Source: Phenylobacterium sp. (lineage in GTDB: Bacteria > Pseudomonadota > Alphaproteobacteria > Caulobacterales > Caulobacteraceae). Taken from it: a DNA stretch of 5,968 bases. Positions 1 through 5,615 of the stretch are shown piece by piece. The number at the start of each line of letters is the position of its first letter. Within the stretch, counting starts at the first letter, position 1. A program made the position numbers and the translations under genes. Location: contig JAQGIX010000150.1 in assembly GCA_028290925.1 (NCBI GenBank), forward strand, positions 1-5,968, in the 5' to 3' direction. A model generated the notes under the pieces. It was not told the DNA's origin, searched no databases, and saw nothing but the letters and a program-made list of their open reading frames with translations.

Positions 1-264
1 CGCCGCCACAAACGCGCCGAGGTGGGCTTCATGCTCGGCCGCCAGACCTGGGGCCAGGGCTACGCGCTGGAGGCCATGCGCGCGGTGATCGCCTTCGCCG
101 CTTCGGCCGGGCTGCGCCGGCTCACCGCGCGGACCCACCTCGGCAACCGCCGCTCGGAAAGCCTGCTGGAGAAGCTCGGCTTCGAGGCGGAAGGGCGGCT
201 GCGCGGCCACGTGCTGCGCGACGGCGAGCGCCGCGACTGCCAGCTGTTCGGGCTGCTGCTCTAG
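1..264 (+). CDS. GNAT-family N-acetyltransferase, C-terminal part (5' truncated by window edge)
   Basis: The reading frame is open from base 1, so the start lies outside the window; 87 residues remain before the TAG at 262-264. The sequence resembles the C-terminal half of RimJ/RimL-type GNAT enzymes, which move an acetyl group from acetyl-CoA to an amine such as a protein N-terminus or a small molecule. The acetyl-CoA loop is visible as RQTWGQGYA followed by a helix (LEAMRAVIAFA). Next come the usual strand and helix with an N-R-x-S-x-x-L-L-E-K-L-G-F block, then a final strand (GRLRGHVLRDGERRDCQLFGLLL region) typical of the family's end. The substrate cannot be told from this part. An internal GTG at 22 is not the start, because family sequence continues upstream of it. 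It converges on tpiA and overlaps its stop. Family assignment is firm; specific function is unknown. Confidence 0.85.
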   Translation, partial: RRHKRAEVGFMLGRQTWGQGYALEAMRAVIAFAASAGLRRLTARTHLGNRRSESLLEKLGFEAEGRLRGHVLRDGERRDCQLFGLLL

Positions 265-1004
265 AGCGCGTTCACGATCCCCAGGAAGTCCTCGGCCTTC
301 AGCGAGGCGCCGCCAACCAGCGCGCCGCCGACCTCGGCCGCGTGCAGGATCCCGGCGGCGTTGGGGGGCTTCACCGAGCCGCCATAGAGGATCGGAACCG
401 TCTCGCTGGCCGCGCCGAACATCGTCGTCAGGGTGGCGCGGACCTGCCGGTGCATCTGCTCGATCTCGGCCGTGGTCGGCGTCAGGCCCGTGCCGATCGC
501 CCAGACCGGCTCATAGGCCACCGAGAACGCCTGGCCGGCCAGTTCCGGCGGCAGGGAGGCGCGAACCTGCTCGGTGACCACGGCGAGCGCATCGCCGGCG
601 TTGCGCTGGTCGAGGGTCTCGCCGACGCAGACGATGGGTTCGAGCCCGGCGGCCAGCGCCGCCTGGACCTTGCGGGCGACGATCGCGTCGGTCTCGCGAT
701 AGGCGGCGCGGCGCTCGGAGTGGCCGAGGATCACCAGCTGGGCGCCGGCATCCTTCAGCATCTGGGCCGAGACGTCGCCGGTGAAGGCGCCCGCCGCTTC
801 CCAGTGGGCGTCCTGGCCGCCGACCAGGACGTTGGTCCCGCTGAGCATCTCGCACATCAGCGGGATCAGCAGCGCGGGCGGGCAGATCGCCACCCGGCCC
901 TTCGCGGTCCTCGCTCCCTCGGCGATGGCGCGGGCCTCGGCCAGCGAAGCGCGCAGGCCGTTCATCTTCCAGTTTCCGGCGATCAGCGGCTTGGGTGCGG
1001 TCAT
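261..1004 (-). CDS. tpiA: Triose-phosphate isomerase
   Basis: This enzyme interconverts dihydroxyacetone phosphate and glyceraldehyde-3-phosphate in the cytoplasm, in glycolysis and gluconeogenesis. The protein is 247 residues, normal for a bacterial TIM barrel. All catalytic landmarks are present: Asn11 and Lys13 in GNWKMN, the electrophile His95 in GHSERR, the general base Glu165 in AYEPVWAIGTG with the flexible phosphate-gripping loop right after it, then YGGSV at 207-211 and the phosphate-binding GG at 231-232. The ATG (complement of 1002-1004) has a GAGG about 4 bases upstream and the family-typical start with the GNWKMN at residue 10. It is transcribed divergently from the PpiD-like gene and probably has its own promoter at 1028-1062. 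Its TAG stop overlaps the stop of the convergent acetyltransferase gene. Nothing looks degraded. Confidence 0.98.
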   Translation of the reverse strand: MTAPKPLIAGNWKMNGLRASLAEARAIAEGARTAKGRVAICPPALLIPLMCEMLSGTNVLVGGQDAHWEAAGAFTGDVSAQMLKDAGAQLVILGHSERRAAYRETDAIVARKVQAALAAGLEPIVCVGETLDQRNAGDALAVVTEQVRASLPPELAGQAFSVAYEPVWAIGTGLTPTTAEIEQMHRQVRATLTTMFGAASETVPILYGGSVKPPNAAGILHAAEVGGALVGGASLKAEDFLGIVNAL

Positions 1005-1027
1005 TCGGCCTCACTTCTATCCCTGCC

Positions 1028-1062
1028 GGGGCGCGGTTAAGCCAAGCCGGGCCCGCTGTCAC
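1028..1062 (-). promoter_or_regulatory. Candidate tpiA promoter
   Basis: Read on the minus strand, GTGACAG (1062-1056) is followed after 13 bases by GCTTAACC (1042-1035). Against the Caulobacter housekeeping pattern TTGaCgS-N10-14-GCTAnAWC both boxes match at most positions and the spacing fits. The predicted start of transcription is near 1028, leaving a leader of about 24 bases with the GAGG ribosome site. This is pattern matching only. Confidence 0.35.
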
Positions 1063-1066
1063 GCGC

Positions 1067-1103
1067 TTGCGGGGCGGGAGCGGCCTCCACTATACCGGCC
1101 CGT
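1067..1103 (+). promoter_or_regulatory. Candidate promoter of the ppiD-like gene and trpE
   Basis: TTGCGG at 1067-1072 and TATACC at 1091-1096 are 18 bases apart, with a predicted transcription start near 1103 and a leader of about 26 bases. That leader contains a purine-rich GGAAAGGG (1116-1123) five bases before the ATG at 1129, which serves as the ribosome binding site. The -10 box agrees well with the expected pattern and the -35 box is weaker. If right, this promoter also drives trpE, which overlaps the downstream end of the gene. Confidence 0.4.
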
Positions 1104-1128
1104 CAGTTTGCGCCCGGAAAGGGACTAG

Positions 1129-3051
1129 ATGCTCGCCGCCATCCGCGTTTTCGCGAAATCCTGGGTCGCCGCCGTCCTGATGGGCGTGTTGATCGTCAGC
1201 TTCGCGCTCTGGGGCATTCGCGACGTATTCCGCGGCCGGATCAGCGACGCGGTGATCACCGCCGGCTCCCGCACGGTCTCCTCCGCCGACTTCAAGCGCG
1301 AGTTCGACCGCGCCAAGGCGCAATACGAGCAACAGTCGGGCCAGCCGATCCCCAACGACGTCGCGGTGGCCAACGGGCTCGACCGGCAGATCCTGGAAGG
1401 CCTGGCCACGCGGGAGGCGTTCGCCGAGCTGCTGCGCAAGATGGGCGTGCAGCCGTCGGACAAGCTGCTGGTGGCGGAGATCCAGAAGATCCCGGCCTTC
1501 TTCGATCCGGTGTCGGGTCGGTTCGACAAGAAATCCTACCAGCAGCGCCTGGGGGACAACGGCCTGACCGTGCCGGCGTTCGAGCAGATGATGCGCGACG
1601 AGCTGGCCGAACAGCAGTTCGGGACCGGCATGGTCGCGGGCCTGATCGTGCCCCGCTCCTACGCCGCCCTCGTGGCGGTCTACGGGCTGGAGAACCGCGA
1701 CGTCGCGCTGCTGCCCATCCAGCCGCAGAACGTGGCGCAGCCGCCGGCCCCCACCGACCAGCAGCTCACCGACTTCATGAAGCAGAACGCCGCCCAGTTG
1801 CTGCGGCCGGAATTCCGCGCGCTCACCGTGGTGCGATTCAGCCCCGCGGCCGTGGCCGAAGCCGGACCGGTGGACCAGGCCGAGGTTCTGAAGCGCTACA
1901 ACTTCCGCAAGGACACGCTCTCCAAGCCCGAGACCCGCACCGTGGTGCAGATCCCGGCCAAGGATGCGGCGACCGCCGCCCAGATCACCGCCCGGCTAAC
2001 CAAGGGCGAAGCGCCGAGCGCCATCGCCCAGTCCCTCGGCGTCGCCGCCATCACCTATTCGGACAAGCCGCAGAGCGCGATCGCCGACCCCAAGGTGGCG
2101 GCCGCCGCCTTCCAGATGAAGGCCGGCCAGACGCAGACCCTGCAGGGCTCGCTGGGCCAGGCCGTGGTGCGCGTGGACAACGTCACCCCCGGCCACACCG
2201 TGACCCTGGAGGAGATCCGCCCGGCGCTTGAGGCCGAGGTCCGCAAGGACGCCGCGACCAGCAAGATCGACACCCTGACCCAGGCCTACGATGACGCCCA
2301 CACCAAGGGCGCGAGCCTGGCCGAGGCGGCTCAGAAGGCCGGCGTGCCCGTGACCACCCTGGGGCCGATCGCCAAGCAGGGCGTCGACCAGCAGGGCAAG
2401 CCGGTCCCCGGCCTGACCCAGAAGCTGGTGGACACCGCCTTCTCCCTGCCGGCCGGCGGCGAGAGCGAGCTGGTGGACGCCGGCAACGGCGAATATTTCG
2501 CGGTCAAGGTCGACAAGATCATCCCGCCGGCCATCCCGGCCCTCGCGGAGATCAAGCCGCAGCTGACGCGGGCCTGGATGCTGCGCGAGGTCGCCAGCCG
2601 CATGCAGGCCAAGGCCGAGGAGCTGGCGGCCCGGGTGAAGAAGGGCGAGAGCCTCGACGCGGTCGCCGCCTCGGCGGGGATCAAGGTCGCGCGGCTGACC
2701 GGCCTCAACCGCCAGACGGCGGCCCAGAACCAGGCGGCCTCGCAGGAGGTGCTGGCCCAGGCTTTCACCGGCAAGCCCGGCGACGTGTTCACCGCCCGCG
2801 ACGCCCGCTTCGGCTTCGTGGTTGGCAAGATCGAGGCGATCCGCCCCGGCGATCCCGAGGCCATGGCGCGCACGGCGGAGGCGGCCCGTCCGCAGATGAC
2901 GGTGGCCTACCTGCGCGAGCTGGAAGCCGCCGCCCGCGCCGCCGCGCGCCAGAAGATCAAGGTCCACATCGACCCGGCGCGGGCCCGCGCCGCGCTCGGC
3001 ATCGAGCCCGACACCGCCAAGCCGGCCGGCAAGCCGGGACTGGCGAAGTGA
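1129..3051 (+). CDS. ppiD: Membrane-anchored periplasmic foldase, PpiD/SurA-like (parvulin-type peptidyl-prolyl isomerase family)
   Basis: The 640-residue protein has a short basic N-terminus, one hydrophobic segment at about residues 12-30 and then a long soluble part. This is the layout of PpiD, which sits in the inner membrane and helps newly exported proteins fold in the periplasm. Residues about 40-200 look like the SurA/PpiD N-terminal helical chaperone region, with the FKREFDRAK helix and an AFFDPVSGRFDKKSYQQRL stretch typical of PpiD. From about 230 on, parvulin-like sequence follows. It appears as three related modules (about 292-377, 393-500 and 505-605), each with K-G-x-S/A, A..AG, an AF, then V.K/R-V/I-[DE]-x-[IV]-x-P. 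The canonical parvulin GGDLG motif and active-site histidines are not seen, so isomerase activity is doubtful; a chaperone role is more likely. The ATG start is supported by GGAAAGGG five bases upstream. The TGA overlaps the trpE GTG by four bases, implying one transcript. The family is secure; the symbol is by resemblance. Confidence 0.85.
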   Translation: MLAAIRVFAKSWVAAVLMGVLIVSFALWGIRDVFRGRISDAVITAGSRTVSSADFKREFDRAKAQYEQQSGQPIPNDVAVANGLDRQILEGLATREAFAELLRKMGVQPSDKLLVAEIQKIPAFFDPVSGRFDKKSYQQRLGDNGLTVPAFEQMMRDELAEQQFGTGMVAGLIVPRSYAALVAVYGLENRDVALLPIQPQNVAQPPAPTDQQLTDFMKQNAAQLLRPEFRALTVVRFSPAAVAEAGPVDQAEVLKRYNFRKDTLSKPETRTVVQIPAKDAATAAQITARLTKGEAPSAIAQSLGVAAITYSDKPQSAIADPKVAAAAFQMKAGQTQTLQGSLGQAVVRVDNVTPGHTVTLEEIRPALEAEVRKDAATSKIDTLTQAYDDAHTKGASLAEAAQKAGVPVTTLGPIAKQGVDQQGKPVPGLTQKLVDTAFSLPAGGESELVDAGNGEYFAVKVDKIIPPAIPALAEIKPQLTRAWMLREVASRMQAKAEELAARVKKGESLDAVAASAGIKVARLTGLNRQTAAQNQAASQEVLAQAFTGKPGDVFTARDARFGFVVGKIEAIRPGDPEAMARTAEAARPQMTVAYLRELEAAARAAARQKIKVHIDPARARAALGIEPDTAKPAGKPGLAK

Positions 3052-4592
3052 CCCTCGAGCCCTCGTATGGCGACTTCGAGCCGACATACGAGGCCGGCGC
3101 GCCGCAGCTCGTCTGGACCCGGCTGATCGACGACCTGGAGACGCCGGTCTCAGCCTATCTGAAGATCGGCCACCGGCGGCCCTACGCCTTCCTGTTCGAA
3201 TCGGTGGAGGGCGGCGCCTGGCGCGGGCGCTACTCGATCATCACCCTGGAGCCGGACCTCGTCTGGCGCTGCCGCGGCGACCAGGCCGAGGTCGCCGAGG
3301 ACGAGGACATCGCCGCCGGCCGCTTCACGCCGCAGCCGGGCGGGGCGCTGGACAGCCTGCGCGACCTCCTGGCGAGCTCGCGGATCGAGCTGCCGGCCGG
3401 CCTGCCGCCGATGGCCGCGGGCGTGTTCGGCGCCATCGGCTACGACATGATCCGGCTGGTCGAGCACCTGCCCGACGTCAATCCCGATCCGCTGGACCTG
3501 CCGGACGGGGTGCTGACCCGCCCCTCGGTGGTGGCGGTGTTCGATTCCATCGGCCAGGAGATCCTTCTGGCGACGCCGGTGCGGCCCGGCCGCGCCACGG
3601 CGCGCGAGGCCTATGCGGCGGCCCAGGCGCGGCTGGCGGCGGTGATGGCCGACCTGCGCCAGCCGACCCCTCGCCTGGTCGGCAACGCCGAACCGCAGCC
3701 GGACGGCTTCACGACGCCGGTCGGCCGCGAGGCTTATCGGGAGATCGTGGGCCGAGCCAAGGACTACATCCGGGCCGGCGACATCTTCCAGGTGGTGCCG
3801 AGCCACCGGTTCCGGGCGCCCTTCGCGCAGGATCCCTTCGCCCTCTATCGATCCCTGCGGCGGACCAACCCCTCGCCGTTCCTGTTCTACCTGAACTTCG
3901 GCGACTTCCAGCTGGCCGGCTCCTCGCCGGAGATCCTGGTTCGGCTGCGCGACGGCAAGATCACCATCCGCCCGATCGCCGGCACCCGGCCGCGGGGCGC
4001 GACCCCGGCCGAGGACGCCGCGCTCGAACAGGAGCTGATCAGCGATCCCAAGGAGCGCGCCGAGCACCTCATGCTGCTCGATCTCGGCCGCAACGACGTG
4101 GGCCGCGTGGCCATGCTCAAGCAGGCAGGCGCCAACGAACCTGCCGACGAACCGACTGGGGCGACGCACGCGCCGCGGGTCCGGGTCACCGCCAGCTTCT
4201 TCGTCGAGCGCTACAGCCACGTGATGCACCTGGTCTCCAACGTCGAGGGCGACGCGCCCGAGGGACTCGATCCGGTCGACGTGGTGATGGCCGCCCTGCC
4301 CGCCGGCACGCTGTCGGGCGCGCCGAAGGTGCGGGCCATGGAGATCATCGACGAGCTGGAGATCGAGAAGCGCGGCGTGGGCTACGCCGGCGGCGTCGGC
4401 TAATTCGGCTGCGACGGCTCGGTGGACACCTGCATCGTCCTGCGCACCGCGCTCTTCAAGGACGGCGTCATGTACGTCCAGGCGGGCGGCGGGGTGGTGG
4501 CCGACAGCGATCCCGACGCCGAGTATGACGAGACCCTGCACAAGGCGCGGGCCTTGAGGCGCGCGGCCGAAGAGAGCTGGCGGTTCGTGTGA
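3048..4592 (+). pseudogene. trpE: Anthranilate synthase component I (TrpE), interrupted by an in-frame TAA at 4401-4403
   Basis: TrpE makes anthranilate from chorismate, using ammonia delivered by TrpG; it is the first committed step to tryptophan. The GTG start overlaps the upstream stop (GTGA), and the frame gives 451 residues before TAA. The same frame continues uninterrupted for 62 more codons to TGA at 4590-4592, for a normal family length of about 514. Visible landmarks are FLFES at 48-52 (Ser52 matches the tryptophan feedback site around E. coli Ser40), NPSPF at 274-278, AGTRPRG with Thr313, EHLM with the Mg ligand Glu339, LSGAPK, and GYAGGVG at 445-451. The TAA replaces codon 452, the conserved Tyr of GYF. 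The cut-off tail keeps DTCIVLR (Arg466), QAGGG (480-482) and Glu495, equivalent to E. coli Arg469, Gly483-485 and Glu498 of the chorismate/Mg site. The 451-residue product should therefore be inactive. One base (TAC or TAT to TAA) explains everything, so sequencing error is possible. An insertion of about 18 residues lies near 358-376. Confidence 0.9.
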
Positions 4593-4596
4593 GTTG

Positions 4597-4719
4597 ATCC
4601 TCCCCTTAGGAGGAGGCGCCCAGAGGGCCGGAGCGGGTTGTGCCCAGGGCGTCGGACGCCTGCGCCCTTCAACCCTCTCAGTCGCTTCGCGACAGCTCCC
4701 CCTGGAGGGGAGCACCTAG
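4597..4719. repeat. Hairpin-rich intergenic repeat element after trpE
   Basis: This non-coding stretch is built of nested inverted repeats. The left arm is TCCTCC-N5-GGAGGA (4598-4614). Inside it are GGCGT-N3-ACGCC (4648-4660), GTCGC-N3-GCGAC (4681-4693) and a longer-range pair GGGTTG/CAACCC (4635-4640 with 4670-4675). The right arm is GCTCCCC-N5-GGGGAGC (4695-4713). The outer arms can also pair with each other (CTCCCCT at 4600-4606 with AGGGGAG at 4706-4712). On the minus strand it reads as CTCCCC-type arm, then CTGTCGCGAAGCGACTGAG, then GGGTTGAAG; I recall this style of sequence as a dispersed intergenic repeat in Caulobacterales and related bacteria, but I could not check it here. It lies between two convergent genes, where such elements are often found and may act as terminators. 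The borders are approximate. Confidence 0.65.
4695..4713. terminator. Strong GC hairpin, possible bidirectional terminator between trpE and the small convergent gene
   Basis: A perfect 7-bp stem, GCTCCCC with GGGGAGC, closes a 5-base loop. It lies 103 bases after the trpE TGA and 11 bases after the stop of the convergent small gene on the minus strand. There is no T-run on either side, so it is not a textbook intrinsic terminator. The call rests on position and stem strength. Confidence 0.3.
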
Positions 4720-4723
4720 GCCC

Positions 4724-4924
4724 CTACGGCCCCGGCTTCAGCACATGCTCGCTGATCAGCGGCGGCGCCATGATCATGGCGGTGGCGAAGGCGAGCGCGG
4801 AGAGCGCCAGGAGGCCGGCGGCCCCCAGCACCGGCCACAGGCGCTCGTGGCGCCTGGGGGTTTCGAGGAGGGTGCGGGCTCGGGCCATGGCCACGGAGTC
4901 CAGGGCTGATTCGGTAAACGACAT
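4724..4924 (-). CDS. Small single-pass membrane protein of unknown function
   Basis: This is a 66-residue protein that I do not recognise. It has a polar, basic N-terminal half (RARTLLETPRRHER at about 16-29). One hydrophobic segment follows at about 31-54 (WPVLGAAGLLALSALAFATAMIM), then a short tail, PPLISEHVLKPGP. The positive charges before the membrane segment suggest the N-terminus stays in the cytoplasm with a short periplasmic tail. I chose the ATG at the complement of 4922-4924. The frame stays open upstream to a TTG near 5002, but that extension would run into the trpG promoter region and looks arginine/proline-rich like shadow coding. No strong ribosome site precedes the ATG. The gene is antisense to the trp genes, converging on trpE and diverging from trpG. 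The membrane-protein-like composition argues it is real; function is unknown. Confidence 0.6.
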   Translation of the reverse strand: MSFTESALDSVAMARARTLLETPRRHERLWPVLGAAGLLALSALAFATAMIMAPPLISEHVLKPGP

Positions 4925-4982
4925 CTTGGGGTGAGGATCGCGGGAGTCGGCCCACCCAACAATCCACGGGGCGATCGGCGCG

Positions 4983-5003
4983 CTTGGCGGACGGCGCGCC
5001 AAG
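4983..5003. promoter_or_regulatory. Perfect 21-bp inverted repeat over the trpG promoter, candidate operator
   Basis: CTTGGCG (4983-4989) and CGCCAAG (4997-5003) are perfect reverse complements separated by 7 bases. The left half covers the -35 box and the right half lies in the spacer just before the -10 box. That is a usual place for a repressor dimer to block RNA polymerase. If an mRNA starts upstream, the same bases could form a hairpin covering the AAGG before the ATG at 5010. A second overlapping pair (GGCGCGC 4977-4983 with GCGCGCC 4994-5000) exists. The binding protein is unknown. Confidence 0.4.
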
Positions 5004-5019
5004 GCCTAGATGGGTCGCA
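4984..5019 (+). promoter_or_regulatory. Candidate trpG promoter with start site on the ATG
   Basis: TTGGCGG (4984-4990), 14 bases, then CCTAGATG (5005-5012) fits TTGaCgS-N10-14-GCTAnAWC with six of seven -35 positions and the whole CTAnAW core. Taking TAGATG as -12 to -7 puts +1 at 5019, the A of the ATG that opens the canonical TrpG sequence. This would be a leaderless mRNA, a common class in Caulobacter. The match is good but not tested. Confidence 0.5.
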
Positions 5020-5609
5020 TGATCCTGGTGATCGATAACTACGACAGCTTCACCTACAACCTGGTTCATTACCTCAATGAGCTGGGCGCGGAGACGCTCG
5101 TCCATCGCAACGACGCGATCACCGTGCAGGAGGCGCTGGGCCTGAAGCCGCAGGGCGTCCTGCTGTCGCCCGGCCCCTGTACGCCGAACGAAGCCGGCAT
5201 CTGTCTGCCGCTGCTGCGCGCCGCGCCGGCCGACCTGCCCGTGCTGGGCGTCTGCCTCGGCCACCAGGCGATCGGCCAGGCTTACGGCGGCGAGGTGGTC
5301 CGCGCCGCGGCCCTGATGCACGGCAAGACCAGCCAGATCCACCACACCGGCCAGGGCGTGTTCGCCGGCCTGAAGAACGCCTTCACAGCGACCCGCTACC
5401 ACAGCCTGTCGGTGCAGAAGGCCGGCTTGCCCGAAGAGCTGGAGATCACGGCCTGGACCGACGACGGCGAGATCATGGGCTTCCAGCACAGGACCCGCCC
5501 GGTGCACGGCGTGCAGTTCCACCCGGAATCCATCGCCACGGAATGCGGCCATGAGCTGTTGGCCAATTTCCTCGAGATCGCCGGCGTGAGGCCGCTGGTC
5601 CGGGCCTAA
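5019..5609 (+). CDS. trpG: Anthranilate synthase component II, glutamine amidotransferase subunit
   Basis: This subunit hydrolyses glutamine and passes ammonia to TrpE for anthranilate synthesis; in some bacteria the same protein also serves PabB for folate. It is a stand-alone class I amidotransferase of 196 residues. With the 5019 start, the oxyanion loop LSPGPCTP is at 49-56, the nucleophile Cys79 is in GVCLGHQ, and the triad is completed by His168 and Glu170 in QFHPES. The conserved MHGKTS and RYHSL blocks are also present. I chose the ATG at 5019 because it yields the family-typical MILVIDNYDSFTYN opening and coincides with the predicted transcription start. The ATG at 5010 adds three residues and has AAGG five bases upstream, so it remains possible. 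The stop lies six bases before trpD. All active-site residues are intact, unlike its partner trpE. Confidence 0.96.
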   Translation: MILVIDNYDSFTYNLVHYLNELGAETLVHRNDAITVQEALGLKPQGVLLSPGPCTPNEAGICLPLLRAAPADLPVLGVCLGHQAIGQAYGGEVVRAAALMHGKTSQIHHTGQGVFAGLKNAFTATRYHSLSVQKAGLPEELEITAWTDDGEIMGFQHRTRPVHGVQFHPESIATECGHELLANFLEIAGVRPLVRA

Positions 5610-5615
5610 GCGCGC

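Noticed and set aside
342..1040. Plus-strand open frame of 232 aa opposite tpiA
   Set aside because: Antisense shadow of a fully conserved tpiA; low-complexity Gly/Arg/Ala composition.
1996..3087. Long minus-strand open frame (363 aa) opposite the PpiD-like gene
   Set aside because: It is a GC-rich shadow: rich in Arg, Gly, Leu and His with no family features, lying across a well-supported gene on the other strand.
4401..4406. Programmed stop-codon readthrough or recoding in trpE
   Set aside because: UAA followed by U is not a favoured readthrough context and I see no stimulating structure just downstream; mutation or base-call error is simpler, though not excluded.
3150..4715. Minus-strand open frame of 521 aa opposite trpE
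   Set aside because: Same shadow pattern (Arg/His/Gly-rich), overlapping clear trpE coding sequence and the intergenic repeat.
4638..4934. Plus-strand frames of 98 and 89 aa across the repeat and the small gene
   Set aside because: They begin within the hairpin repeat, have no ribosome site and show antisense-shadow composition.
4925..5009. Trp attenuator or leader peptide before trpG
   Set aside because: No short frame with consecutive Trp codons and no antiterminator/terminator pair with a T-run could be found; the promoter candidate also leaves no leader.
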